Shown here piece by piece: positions 1-10,075 of a DNA stretch of 64,000 nucleotides; positions within the stretch are counted from its first letter, which is position 1, and each line of letters starts with the position of its first letter. The notes below the pieces were generated by a model. That model was not told where the DNA came from, did no database searches, and saw only the letters and a list, made by a program, of their open reading frames with translations. Source of the DNA: GWE2-42-39 sp942493345 (GTDB lineage Bacteria > Bacteroidota > Bacteroidia > Bacteroidales > Prolixibacteraceae); contig OW818695.1 of NCBI GenBank assembly GCA_942493345.1, positions 1,984,001-2,048,000 on the forward strand, written 5' to 3'. Position numbers and translations under genes: made by a program.

Positions 1-1
1 G

Positions 2-670
2 GGAAAAAACAACACGGTCTCCATCCAGTTTTATTCGCGCCTTAGTAACGAAAAACTTTTCAATACGGGCGATTACTCTGCTGTAATAAGCCGGATTCGC
101 GCCAACCAAAATCATGTTGCCGTACTTCACCGGGTTGATGCCGTGTACAATTTGTCTGAAATACAAAACCCGATGGTTACAATTGCCGCGGAAGCCGTAA
201 AAATAGCACCTTTTGCATGGAACCGTTATTCAGGCACACGGGTTGAAGGCTCCGGCATTCTTATCGGGCATACGATTGCCGAAATGAAAAATACCCCGAT
301 AAGCGACGGGTGTAGTTATTTTACTATTCCTGTAACAATAGTAACAGCCAATGGATCTATCAACATGACTTTTGCATCCATTTCTTTTGAAAATGAAAGC
401 CAGTTGACAACAGGCGTAGCAACAATAAAAGAAAAACTGGATGATAAAACGGTGTTGGTCGGGGTAGCCGCCAAAACACTTCAAAATAAACTGAAATCGG
501 AATTTCCGGAAGGAAATTACAAGTTTGAAGTTATCGAAAGTGCGGAAGGAAAAACAACTCAGTTTATTTTTGTGGTGACAACCCGGCAATGGGTCGTCAG
601 CGAATATAAAGAACATGCTGTCGGATCTGATGGCATTTCCTGTTTTGATTTAAAAATTGAAAAATTATAA
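2..670 (+). CDS. C-terminal part of an unrecognised secreted-type protein (5' end outside window)
   Basis: The reading frame is open from base 2 to the TAA at 670, so the gene starts before the window; the GTG at 143 is an internal codon, not a start. About 222 residues are visible. They look like beta-rich, extracellular-type sequence with many Thr, Ser, Asn and Val residues, no membrane segment and no motif I can assign (it contains APFAWNRYSGTRVEGSGIL and ends FDLKIEKL). The next gene on the same strand is an EEP-family phosphatase, and the first SusCD locus follows, so a role in the same glycan locus is likely but not shown. I do not recognise the family. Confidence 0.6.
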   Translation, partial: GKNNTVSIQFYSRLSNEKLFNTGDYSAVISRIRANQNHVAVLHRVDAVYNLSEIQNPMVTIAAEAVKIAPFAWNRYSGTRVEGSGILIGHTIAEMKNTPISDGCSYFTIPVTIVTANGSINMTFASISFENESQLTTGVATIKEKLDDKTVLVGVAAKTLQNKLKSEFPEGNYKFEVIESAEGKTTQFIFVVTTRQWVVSEYKEHAVGSDGISCFDLKIEKL

Positions 671-697
671 ATAAATAGACAAGAGGGAATTATATTC

Positions 698-790
698 GCA
701 CGCAAACCGAAAATGTATAACTGCCATTCTCCCGTGGCTTCGGGATTGGAGACTTAATTGAGAAGCAGGCAGTCGTTACGAACATTAATA
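698..790 (+). repeat. Leader-like intergenic sequence, copy 1 (partner at 3998-4076)
   Basis: This stretch begins with CACGCAAACCG and continues through a TATAA-like segment and a TTGGA...CTTAATTGA segment. A similar sequence with a few gaps lies at 3998-4076, between fecR and susC of the first Sus locus. Here it sits just before the EEP-family gene. Two alignable copies ahead of two genes of one locus suggest a shared promoter or leader, possibly the target of the ECF sigma factor at 2281; that role is inference. Confidence 0.4.
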
Positions 791-813
791 AATCCAAAAA
801 TAAAAGTTGAAAA

Positions 814-1630
814 ATGATCTAAAACTTATATTTTTGTTCCTTATTGCTATTCAGTTTATTTTGTTTGCTTCCAGGCGTATCGGCACAGGAAAGCAAAAGC
901 AGCGAGACCGGTTAAACTGAAAGTATTGTGTTATAACCTCCGTTTTGGTGAACTGGCCTCGCTGGAAGAGCTGGCCGGGTTCATCAAAAGTCAGAATCCC
1001 GATATGGTAGCTTTGCAGGAAGTTGATGTAAAAACACACCGTCCGCGGGCGCCACATCAAAACGGGAAAGATTTTATCACCGAATTGGGCTTCCGCACAG
1101 GGATGCTGACCGCCTACGCCAAAACAATACCTCACGAGGGCGGATATTATGGGATCGGCATTCTTTCCAAATTCCCGTTTGTGGAAACACGCCGGATCAT
1201 GCTGCCTTTCCCCGAAGGCGCGAAAGAACAACGGGCTATGCTGTTCAGTAACATTGAGCTGCCCAACGGTCAGTTGCTGACTTTTGTATGCACTCACCTC
1301 GATTATACAATATCATCGGTTCGTCAGGAGCAGGTAAAAGCGTTGAACGAAACGCTGAAAGGCAATCCGTATCCGATGATCGTATGCGGTGATTTTAACG
1401 CAACGCCCGATTCGCCGGAAATCAGCCAGGGCATGGCGGCATGGAAGCAGGTTACAAATTCCGACTTTACAATTCCGGCCAATAATCCAAAATCAAAGAT
1501 CGATTACATTTTCTGCTTTCCTGAAAAGCAGTGGAAAGTTATTTCAACCGAAACACCCCGGGTGCCTTTTTCCGACCATTTGCCGGTAAATGCCGATCTG
1601 GAATTGACATTTCTCCTTACGTACCAATGA
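814..1630 (+). pseudogene. Endonuclease/exonuclease/phosphatase family protein, broken by a nonsense codon and a frameshift
   Basis: The body (926-1630) shows the EEP fold motifs in order: CYNLRFG, ALQEVD (metal-binding Glu), GDFNATPDSPE (catalytic Asp/Asn), IDYIF and SDHLPV (catalytic Asp-His at the end). The family hydrolyses phosphodiester or phosphoester bonds, with Mg2+. A good signal peptide (LLLFSLFCLLPGVSAQ) is encoded at 841-888 in a different frame. The natural start would be ATG 814, but its third codon is TAA (820-822), one base from AAA, and one extra G at about 910 in CCGGTT separates signal peptide from body. The intact protein would be a secreted enzyme of about 270 residues. 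The only start available to the body alone is TTG 926, which gives a protein without export signal. Either the gene has decayed or the bases are miscalled. Confidence 0.75.
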
Positions 1631-2215
1631 CAGATTTCCTATTTTGTCACCCTGACGTAAGGAAAGGGTCTCATGATCAGTGTTCTGAAGTAACAGATTC
1701 TTCATTACCCCCGATGCTTCGGGGCAGAATGACAAGGGAAATGGACTGTCATCTACGCATTGTGCCTAATAAAAAATTAGGTAGGTTCTCGAATGACAAA
1801 CCGTTATTTGATGTAAACAACAGTAGTTGTACCGTGATAATATAGAAATACTTTTGGGCATTTTCCTTTTTACCCGAAACAAGACTCAGAGCAAACGCAT
1901 CTAATTTTTTTATTCCCCAGTATGCAGGGCTACACTTTATACCGATCATTTTGAAACTGAAATGATGATATTTAGACAAACCAACGGCCTGAAAGGCCAG
2001 TTTATTTTAGCCCAGGCAAACGGAATGGCGTAGGAACAATGGTAGTTAAAATCGTCCGCGCTATAACATATTTTGAAAGGTTGTCGTTCTTCGACGAAGA
2101 GGTATGCATCCAAATTTCGTCCGAAAGAAGATTTTTGCTTTTTACGCGGACGGTTTTTTATCCCCCTTTGTTGGCCTTTCAGGCCGGAAAATGAGTTATG
2201 CAATACTTGCATTTT
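1631..2215. repeat. Gene-free region carrying two intergenic repeat types
   Basis: No credible gene. 1647-1760 is a 'TCACCCTGACG...GGGTCTCATGA' type repeat with the small palindrome CCCCGATGCTTCGGGG; related sequence occurs at 63112-63190. 1986-2185 is bounded by the inverted pair GGCCTGAAAGGCC (1986-1998) and GGCCTTTCAGGCC (2173-2185); the same 13-mer recurs at 24088-24100. Both resemble interspersed intergenic repeats common in Bacteroidota genomes. Open frames here are artefacts of the palindromes. Confidence 0.55.
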
Positions 2216-2280
2216 AGATGCGTTTCGCCCTGGGAACCGGATTGTTTTTGCGGTCATCTATTTTTCCATACTTTTGGAGA

Positions 2281-2871
2281 ATGAAAGATGCCGATCGCTA
2301 TACCGAACAGGAACTGGTTATTCTGCTACGAAATAACTCGCCGGTTGCTTTTCAGCAATTATTTGATCTGTATAGTCAAAAGTTGTATCATTTTTCCTTT
2401 TCTTACCTGAAATCAGACAGCGGATCAGAGGAAATTGTGCAGGAAGTATTTCTGAAAATCTGGGAAAAACGGGGTAGTCTGAAGACTGATAAATCATTCA
2501 AATCGTATTTATTTACTATTGCCTTCAATGCCATCCGGAAAAATTTCAATAAAAAAATGAAGGAGGACAAATACAAACACGAATTGTTTGAATGGATCAG
2601 CGAAGAGAAACCGGAACTGGAATCCCGCATTGAATTCGAGGCCCTGCTTCAAAAACTCGATCTTCTGATAGGGCGCCTTCCTGAAAAGCGAAAAGAAATA
2701 TTCCTGAAACGCAAAAAAGAAGGAAAATCGATTGGTGAAATAGCCGATGAAATGGGAATATCGCCTAAAACCGTTAAAAATCAGATCACCGAAGCGATGA
2801 ACTATTTGAAGAAATCGTTTGACGACAACGATGTTTCCTCCCTGTTGTTTTATTTTTTGTTTGTTTCCTGA
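2281..2871 (+). CDS. RNA polymerase ECF sigma-70 factor of the first Sus locus
   Basis: This 196-residue protein has ECF sigma architecture. Region 2 lies at about residues 20-90 (FQQLFDLYSQKLYHFSFSYL, EEIVQEVFLKIWEKR), and region 4 at about 125-180 (LPEKRKEIFLKRKKEGKSI, IADEMGISPKTVKNQI), which is the helix-turn-helix that reads the -35 element. It should be held inactive by the FecR protein encoded next and released when the SusC receptor meets its ligand. ATG 2281 is preferred to the in-frame ATG 2218, because the extra residues do not look like sigma factor and overlap repeat-derived sequence. Intact, unlike the following fecR and susC. Confidence 0.9.
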   Translation: MKDADRYTEQELVILLRNNSPVAFQQLFDLYSQKLYHFSFSYLKSDSGSEEIVQEVFLKIWEKRGSLKTDKSFKSYLFTIAFNAIRKNFNKKMKEDKYKHELFEWISEEKPELESRIEFEALLQKLDLLIGRLPEKRKEIFLKRKKEGKSIGEIADEMGISPKTVKNQITEAMNYLKKSFDDNDVSSLLFYFLFVS

Positions 2872-2946
2872 AAAAAATCAAATTCACGATAGGACTTTTT
2901 CTTTTCGCCGGATATAATAGTTGAATCAGACGATAAAGCGAACCCT

Positions 2947-3975
2947 ATGAAAGAAAAAGTTGATCCGGCCTTGATCCGTATTTACACAAAAGGACAATAT
3001 TCCTTTCGCGATTTAAAACGAATAGCTCAATGGTTTCAGGATTTCAGATATCACAGCGATATAAAATCGGTGATTGATTCAACCACTGGGAAGAATTCGG
3101 GTTAAACGAAACCCATGCAGAAAAAGACTTATCCGCAGTTTTTAATAAACTGAAAAAAAAAGATACTTGCCGAAAAGAAAACAATGAGTTTTCAGCAACG
3201 GTTTACCAGTGTTTACGCCCGTATTGCGGCAATTTTGCTGTTACCTTTGCTGATTTATTCTGCATTTAGCCTTTTAAACCAGGCTTTTAATTTGTCTGAC
3301 ACCTCCTCATGGGTTGAAATTGTTTCACCGGCCGGTATGCGAACCCATTTTGATTTACCCGATGGGACAAAGGTTAGCCTGAACGGCGATGCCCGGTTAA
3401 AATACAAGGCCAATTTTCAAAAAGACCGCCAGTTGGTACTCGAAGGTGAGGCTTATTTTAATGTTCATCACGATGCGTCATCTCCTTTTGTCGTTCAAAC
3501 GGAGGTTATGGATGTAAAAGTACTCGGGACAAAATTCAGCGTTGTTTCAATGGCAGAAGAGAATTCAGTAGAAGTTGTTTTGGAAGAAGGGAAAGTACAG
3601 TTGCTTGGGAAAGACAAATCATTTGCTGAAACATTGAACCCGAACGAAGGCTTTTTCTATGATAAAGAAAACCGGAGCGGTAAAATCACAACCGTTGATG
3701 CCAGTTATCTGACATCATGGAAAGACGGGCTGTTGGTTTTCCGAAACGAACCGTTGGGCGAGGTAATGAACCGTGTTGGCCGTTGGTACAACGTAAAATT
3801 CGATATTGTTGATGCCGAAGTGCAGAGTTTTCGTTACCGGGCAACATTTAGCGGTGAACCCCTGGAAGAAGTACTCCGGTTGATTTCGTTGACAGCGCCT
3901 GTCGAATACGAAATAAAAGAAAGAAAGATCAATAAAGACGGCAAGTTTGAGGATAAAATTATTGAAGTAAGATAG
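2947..3975 (+). pseudogene. FecR-type anti-sigma factor, two compensating frameshifts
   Basis: FecR proteins span the inner membrane, bind the ECF sigma factor in the cytoplasm and receive a signal from the SusC STN domain in the periplasm. Here the N-terminal cytoplasmic part starts at ATG 2947. The frame is lost at about 3078, where one T appears to be missing (the continuation FNHWEEFGLNETHAEKDL is in another frame). It is restored in the 9-A run at about 3153, where one A appears extra. The remaining part has one membrane segment (IAAILLLPLLIYSAFSLL) followed by the FecR domain (FDLPDGTKVSLNGDARLKY, VLEGEAYFNVHHD) and the C-terminal domain. If the two bases are miscalled the protein is normal, about 342 residues; otherwise the sigma-binding half is lost. 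Confidence 0.8.
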
Positions 3976-3997
3976 AAATAGCCATGACGGCAAAGCC

Positions 3998-4076
3998 CAC
4001 GCAAACCGGGAATATATAAATGGCTATTCCATGCGTTGGATACTTGATTGAAAAACAATAGTTAATACGAAAATTG
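3998..4076 (+). repeat. Leader-like intergenic sequence, copy 2 (partner at 698-790)
   Basis: It begins with the same CACGCAAACCG as copy 1 and remains alignable to the ACGAA segment near 4070. Just after it, 4087-4110 is a 24-base sequence (TTTGAAAAAATAAACACATG then AAAA) that is identical to 17015-17038, where it forms the ribosome-binding region and start codon of the thymidylate-synthase-like gene. Here the ATG opens only a five-codon frame ending in TAA. It may be the fossil of another gene's start or a minimal leader peptide. Confidence 0.4.
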
Positions 4077-4128
4077 CACAATCAATTTTGAAAAAATAAA
4101 CACATGAAAAAACAGCTTTAAAATAAAA

Positions 4129-4157
4129 TCAGGAAAGTGTTGCGACCACTTTCCTGA
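4129..4157 (+). promoter_or_regulatory. Hairpin in the fecR-susC spacer, locus 1
   Basis: A perfect 11-bp stem TCAGGAAAGTG / CACTTTCCTGA with a 7-base loop lies 58 bases before the susC start. No T-run follows, so it is not an ordinary terminator. The second Sus locus has a hairpin with the same core stem (AGGAAAGTG / CACTTTCCT) in the same place (53613-53638). This points to a conserved leader element, for example for mRNA stability, attenuation or sRNA binding. The function is inferred from position and conservation only. Confidence 0.5.
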
Positions 4158-4215
4158 CAGGTAATGCATAGCAAAATGCAGTGAACATTTTTAATAACAT
4201 TACAAACGTAAATTT

Positions 4216-7200
4216 ATGAAAAAAAAACGAGAACAAGGGGAATTGCCATGGCATGCCCTTAAAAAAGCGCTACGTATGGTCAAATGGAGTTTATTTTTCT
4301 TTTGCCTTGGAATCATTCAGGTATTTGCTGTCGATAGTTATTCGCAGCAAGCGAAGTTTTCAATGAATTTTGAAAGAACGAAACTGGAAAGTGTTCTAAA
4401 TGAGATTGAAAACCAGAGCGACTATTATTTCCTCTACAATCAGGATTATGTGGATGTTGATCAGTTGGTCAATATCCAGGCTAAAGACCAGAAGATAGAA
4501 CAGTTGTTAAGCCAGTTGCTGGAATCAACAGGCATCGATTTTTCTATTCAGAACCGCCAGATTGTTTTAACCAGCAGGGAAAATCAAAATCAGGTGGTTA
4601 GCGGACAGTCGAAAATTACAGTTACCGGAAAAGTCACCGATTCAACAGGACAACCACTTCCAGGAGTTTCAGTAATTATTAAAGGAACAACTCAGGGAAT
4701 TATTACCGATTCTGACGGGAAGTACTCTCTGAGCAATGTTCCGGCAGATGCAACGCTTGTTTTTTCGTTCGTGGGGATGAAGATGCAGGAAATTCCTGGT
4801 TGCCGGCAAAACTGCTGTTAATATTGTAATGCAGGAAGAAACCATCGGTGTTGACGAAGTTGTAGTGGTTGGCTATGGTACCCAGAAAAGAAGTGATATT
4901 GCGGGTTCAATTGCTCCGGTAAAAATGGACGCGTTAGCTGACAAACCCTCTGTGGACTTTCAGGGAATGTTGAAAGGTTTATCTCCCGGGGTATATGTTA
5001 CCGATGGCGACCCCAGACCGGGAGGAGGCTCTAATGTGTTGATACGTGGTATGCGATCGTTGAAAGGAGGAAATTCCCCGCTTTATGTGGTTGACGGTTT
5101 TCCTATTTCAAATATCAATGAAATAAATATTGATGATGTAGAAAGTATATCAATTTTAAAAGATGCCGCTTCACAGTCCATATATGGCGCAAGAGGTTCT
5201 AATGGCGTTATTCTTGTTACCTCAAAACGAGGAGCTAACACGAATAATAAAGTGAATGTTTCCTATCAATCCTATTATAGCATTCAGAATGTGAAACCTA
5301 ATTTTGAGATTTTTTCTCCGGAAGAATTTGTTCAGTTGAAAAGAGAAGCATACCGTGCCGATCGTGCTACTGCTGAAAATAATTGGGAAGGAGTTTATCC
5401 TGATGATGAACAGATACTCAATCCGGTTCAACTGGAGCGTATGGCCAATAAGGAATATATAGACTGGACTGATTACGCTTTTAAAAAAAATGTGCCACTC
5501 CAAAAACATGATGTTTCTATATCCGGAGGAAATGAAAAAACAAAATATTCAATTTCTCTTGGTTATTTTAATCAAGACGGATTACGTATGAGTTCAGGTC
5601 TCAAACGTTATTCAGGAAAAATTTCTCTTGACCAGAAAATATCAAATACATTTAAAACAGGTCTTTCTGTTTACTATGTAAGCTCCGATCAACAGGTAGA
5701 AACCAATTCTTGGACAAGCTTTTTAACCTTTTCTCCTATTTCAAAACTTTACGACGAAAATGGAGAATTGGTTCTTTATCCTACCGGAGATGGAAAATCT
5801 GTCAATCCGTTGTATTATGAAGATACAAGGGAATCTATTAATAGCACAGAACGTATTATTATAAATAATTATCTTGAAATAACACCTCCCGCTGTGCCTG
5901 GATTGAAATACAAGCTAAATGCAAGTTTAAACGGACGGCGAATTGAATCAGAAGATTTTAAGTCATTCAAAGATCCATCTGTTTTGGGAAAAGGTTATGC
6001 AAGTATTAATTTTAATGAAGCCCACGAGTATTTACTTGAGAATATTCTCACTTATACCAGGAGTTTTTCAGACAAGCATAACTTCGATATTACGGTCATG
6101 CAAGGGATTGAGCCCCGGTATTATACGTCTACAACCAGTACCGCATTGCAGCTAGGCAATGATTTCTTTGGAGTGAACAGTATGAGTACCGCTATTTCTT
6201 CTGAAGTTTCCAGATCTGCTACCGACCGTAAAATGTTATCATACATGGGGCGTGTCAACTATTCACTTAAAAACAAATACCTCTTCAATTTTACTATGCG
6301 GTCAGACGGTTCTTCTGTTTTTGGAGCCAATAACAAATGGGGTTTCTTCCCTTCTGCTGCTCTGGCATGGAATGTTCAGAATGAATCGTTTATGCAAAAA
6401 ATGGATTGGCTGAACGAAGCAAAACTCCGGGTTAGTTACGGACAGATAGGCAATCAGGCCATCTCTCCTTACGGGAGTTTGGCAACGGCCGATAATTCGT
6501 TTTATGTTAATACAGATCAACCAGTCGTTGGTTATTTGCCAGGAACTGTTTTGTCTAATCCGGATCTGAGATGGGAAACGACGACTACGTTCAATGCAGG
6601 TGTCGATTTTTCCTTGTTCAATAACAGATTATCAGGAAGTATAGATGTATACAAATCAAATACTACTGACCTTTTGGTTGATCGAAGTGTTCCTCAGGTA
6701 TTGGGTTATTCAACTGTTCCGTCAAATCTTGGGGAAGTACAAAACAAAGGAGTGGAAATTGCTGCTACAGGATATATTATCAGTACCAGAGATATCATAT
6801 GGTCTGTTACAGCTAATATTTCTGCCAATAAAAATGAACTTGTAAAAGGAGTTCTCAAGGATGCAAATACCGGCAAATTCATTGATGATATTTCTAATGA
6901 GTGGTTTATCGGTCAACCGATAAATGTTGACTATGAATATAAGTTTGCAGGTATCTGGCAAATAGGGGATGATATCTCACAGTCTGCACAGCCGGATGCA
7001 CGACCAGGAGATATAAAAGTAGTTGTTGTAACCAAAGACGGGACGATATATACTGATGACCGTGTTGTAATAAAACGAGACCCTAAATGGATCGGATCTT
7101 TATTTTCCAATCTTAAATATAAACGTTTTGAACTTTCAGCTCATTTATATACAGTTCAGGGCGCTTATCGCAATAACCCATTTTTATCGGATGTAAATTT

Positions 7201-7544
7201 AGGGGGAGCCTTGACTGGTGGATTAAATGGAATTAAACGTAATTATTGGACTCCTGAAAATCCTTCCAATATTACATTTAGGCCACATAATGATGATGGA
7301 ACTTTATATCGAGGCTCTTCCGATTATCAGGATGCTTCTTATTTACGGTTGCGAAATGTTACATTATCCTGGGATCTTCCTGTTTCCTGGTTATCGGCTA
7401 TTGGCTTGTCAAAAGTCAGGGTATATGCGACCTGGGGAAAATCTCTGGACGAAAACGGATTTCCTGTCCTATTCTCCCGAAACAAATCCGGAGGCTTACC
7501 CGGAAGCAAAGAGTTATATGCTAGGAATTAATGTTAATTTTTAA
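4216..7544 (+). pseudogene. SusC/RagA-family TonB-dependent outer-membrane transporter with STN domain, two frameshifts
   Basis: Domains in order are: signal region (WSLFFFCLGIIQVFAVDSYS), an STN signalling domain (SVLNEIENQSDYYFLYNQ), a carboxypeptidase-regulatory-like domain (VTGKVTDSTGQPLPGVSVII), a TonB box region and plug (VDEVVVVGYGTQKR), and a beta-barrel. SusC proteins import oligosaccharides across the outer membrane together with a SusD lid; STN lets this one signal to FecR. The frame breaks at about 4799, where one G is extra in CCTGGTTGCC (VAGKTAVNIVMQEET resumes in the next frame), and again at about 7436, where one T is extra. The true C-terminus SYSPETNPEAYPEAKSYMLG...NF ends at 7544. 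Removing both bases gives one continuous protein of 1108 residues. Both changes are single-base insertions, so miscalling is as likely as decay. Confidence 0.85.
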
Positions 7545-7554
7545 TCTACTTGTT

Positions 7555-9162
7555 ATGTATACAAATATTAAACTCAAGTTTTTATCTACATGTTTAGTTC
7601 TATCTGTATTTACCATTTTGGGATGCAGTAATTACCTTGAAGAAGAACATCCTTCTGAAGTAACAACTGATTATTTGTTTTCAACAACTGAAGGGTTACG
7701 TTCTGCTGTAACTGGCTTGTACACAATAGATAGAAAACAGGTTGACGAATCGGAAAGTAATAACTTTGCACTCATAATGGGTGACTGTGGAACTGATATT
7801 GATTTTGACCGGGGGTGTGTGCCTAATTTGGGGCGATACCGGCCAAAGGATCTTTCTACTGAAGGGGCGGTACGGAGTTGGTGGAAAAAATGGTATAGGA
7901 TTATTGAACGTACGAACAGCATTATTGCTTATGGCGAAAAATTAAATATCAGCCCGGAAGAAAAGAAAGAAATACTTCGTGAAGCTTATGTATATCGGGC
8001 TTATGCTTATTTTTGGCTGGTTCGGAAATACGATAACATTTGGCTTAATTTGGAACCTACTACTCCCTTGAATATAGATGGTCGCACTTTTGCCCCCGCT
8101 CAACAAAAAGATGTGTATGATATCATTATTCAGGATCTTGCGACTGCGATATCATATTATGGCGACGACTGGAGTATAACACCGGGTCGATTCAATCAGG
8201 GGGTTGCCCGATTGTTACGAGCCGATGTGGCTTTATGGTTGAAAGATTATCAGGAAGCTGTCAAACAGTCAACAGCGATCATAGACAAGGGAGTATTTCA
8301 ACTGGAAAATTCTGAAAATATTTTTACTAAAGACAGACGGAATAATACCAAAGAATCAATGTTTGTGCTTCAATTTGATGAGTTCGCTCCGGGAGGAGGA
8401 TCTTCTCATGACATGAACAAGCAATTTGCTGTTAGCGCGAATACTATACCTGGTCTTATCGCTGCAAGCGAATTCGGAGGCACTGGATGGGCCCGTATTT
8501 TTCCAAATCCTTATTTAATGACTTTATATGATCAGAAATACGACAAGAGATGGAATGATTGGTGGCAACATTACTATACGTACAACGATCCGAATTACGA
8601 TTTTACCGGCTTATCGTATAAATTTGGAGACACCCTTAAATACGGACAAAACAGCAGCTTAAAAGGAACAAACTTTTATAACAAGGCAAATATTAGTTGT
8701 AAAAAATATTTTGATTGGGTCAAATTGCCGACACAAGGATCAAGTTTTAATAATATATACATCTTCCGGTATCCACAGGTTTTACTAATTGCAGCCGAAG
8801 CCAATATGCGCCTGGGAGATGATACAAAAGCACTTTCATATATTAATCAGATTCGCCAGAGCCGTATTTCATCAGCTTCCCCGACACAACTGCTGACTAC
8901 TATAAACGAAGATATTCTTCTTGACGAGTATGCCCGGGAACTAGCATTTGAAGGACATCGATGGTTCCTCTTAAAAAGATTGGGGAAACTGATAGAACGT
9001 GTTCAACTGTACGGTGGTATTACCACCTTTCGTGGCGTTTCTTCTCCTGATCCTGATTATGTTGCTTCAAGGGTAAATATTAAACCTTATCATATTCGTT
9101 GGCCAATTCCTCTGGCCGAGATTGATGCGATGGGTGGATTCCCTCAGAATGATCAGTATTAA
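7555..9162 (+). CDS. SusD/RagB-family surface glycan-binding lipoprotein
   Basis: This is the partner of the preceding SusC. The N-terminus is a lipoprotein signal ending in a lipobox-like TILGCSNYL, so Cys about 23 would be acylated and the protein held at the cell surface. The body is the TPR-type helical SusD fold (AYVYRAYAYFWLVRKYDNI, NYLEEEHPSEVTTDYLFSTT, VLLIAAEANMRLGD) and it ends with the usual ELAFEGHRWFLLKRLG motif. The length (535 residues) is typical. ATG 7555 is preferred to ATG 7531, because the latter would add residues ahead of the signal peptide and overlap the susC end. Intact. Confidence 0.92.
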   Translation: MYTNIKLKFLSTCLVLSVFTILGCSNYLEEEHPSEVTTDYLFSTTEGLRSAVTGLYTIDRKQVDESESNNFALIMGDCGTDIDFDRGCVPNLGRYRPKDLSTEGAVRSWWKKWYRIIERTNSIIAYGEKLNISPEEKKEILREAYVYRAYAYFWLVRKYDNIWLNLEPTTPLNIDGRTFAPAQQKDVYDIIIQDLATAISYYGDDWSITPGRFNQGVARLLRADVALWLKDYQEAVKQSTAIIDKGVFQLENSENIFTKDRRNNTKESMFVLQFDEFAPGGGSSHDMNKQFAVSANTIPGLIAASEFGGTGWARIFPNPYLMTLYDQKYDKRWNDWWQHYYTYNDPNYDFTGLSYKFGDTLKYGQNSSLKGTNFYNKANISCKKYFDWVKLPTQGSSFNNIYIFRYPQVLLIAAEANMRLGDDTKALSYINQIRQSRISSASPTQLLTTINEDILLDEYARELAFEGHRWFLLKRLGKLIERVQLYGGITTFRGVSSPDPDYVASRVNIKPYHIRWPIPLAEIDAMGGFPQNDQY

Positions 9163-9180
9163 TTATTTCGGAATCAAAGA

Positions 9181-9218
9181 AGTTATTAAGTTTTGGCGAT
9201 AGTCAAAACTTAATAACT
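9181..9218 (+). terminator. 15-bp inverted repeat after susD, possible terminator
   Basis: AGTTATTAAGTTTTG (9181-9195) and its exact complement at 9204-9218 form a long hairpin with an 8-base loop, 19 bases after the susD stop. A T-rich segment (TAATTTTTTG) follows 10 bases later. It could end or attenuate susCD transcription, separating it from the downstream enzyme genes. The stem itself is AT-rich. Confidence 0.45.
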
Positions 9219-9274
9219 GTCACCTAATTTTTTGCGAATCTATTTTCAGTATTTTCATTTTTTAATTTTAAAAT

Positions 9275-10075
9275 ATGATTCATAAGCCTGTTTATTTTTT
9301 ATTGCTTTATTTCTTTTTCATTCATTCTTATCTTTTCTCGCAGGAAGCAACTGAGATCAGACAGTATCAGGTAGTTCAAGCGAAACAAGCTGTAGCTGTA
9401 GATAAAAACTATTTTTATGCAATCAATAGTAGTTCGATATACAAGTATAAAAAGAAAGATGGAACAATAGCCGGTCGATGGGATGGGATTAATGATGGCA
9501 TAAAACATCTTAACAGTGGAGTTGTAATCAATGGTAGGCTATACTGTGCAAATTCCAATTTCCCGACTATCCCGATGGCTAGTTCTGTGGAAATTTTTGA
9601 TACAAAAGCGCTCACGCATATTGGTTCTCATAGCTTTGGCATCGCAACGTATGGATCTCTGACATGGATTGATTATAAAAAGGGGAAATGGTGGGCCGGG
9701 TTTGCCTATTATGGCGGGAAAAATTCCAGCGAAGGAAAAGATCCTGGGTGGACAACCGTTGTGAAATTTAATACGCACTGGCAAGAGGAAGAATCCTGGA
9801 TATTTCCGGCGAACATTGTTAAATCTTTCGGGACAGAAAGTAATTCCGGCGGCACATGGGGAAAAGACGGACTATTGTATTGTACCGGGCATGATGCGCC
9901 TGAATTATATGTAATGAAAATACCAACGGTCGGTTATACTCTTGAACATGTTAAAACAATCCCCCTCCCGTTTCACGGACAAGGTATAAGTATTGATTAT
10001 TCTGTGAAAGGCAGATTGGTTATATATGGAATAAAACGAGCGGCTAATTCAATTAGCGTGATAGAAATTAAATGA
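9275..10075 (+). CDS. Secreted, possibly beta-propeller protein of unknown function
   Basis: A 266-residue protein with a clear signal peptide (YFLLLYFFFIHSYLFSQ, cut before EATE). The mature part has repeated short blades of the type YFYAINSSSIYKYKKKDG...W, YCANSNFPTIP, GLLYCTGHDAPELYVMKIP and LVIYGIKRAANSISVIEI, which suggest an NHL/PQQ-like propeller. No catalytic motif is recognised. It lies between susD and the galactosidase-like gene, and its TGA overlaps the ATG at 10072, so it is probably co-transcribed and part of the same glycan pathway. Confidence 0.65.
   Translation: MIHKPVYFLLLYFFFIHSYLFSQEATEIRQYQVVQAKQAVAVDKNYFYAINSSSIYKYKKKDGTIAGRWDGINDGIKHLNSGVVINGRLYCANSNFPTIPMASSVEIFDTKALTHIGSHSFGIATYGSLTWIDYKKGKWWAGFAYYGGKNSSEGKDPGWTTVVKFNTHWQEEESWIFPANIVKSFGTESNSGGTWGKDGLLYCTGHDAPELYVMKIPTVGYTLEHVKTIPLPFHGQGISIDYSVKGRLVIYGIKRAANSISVIEIK

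Noticed and set aside
2218..2280. Earlier start for the locus 1 sigma factor
   Set aside because: The added residues are repeat-derived and lack similarity to sigma factors; ATG 2281 starts the normal N-terminus.
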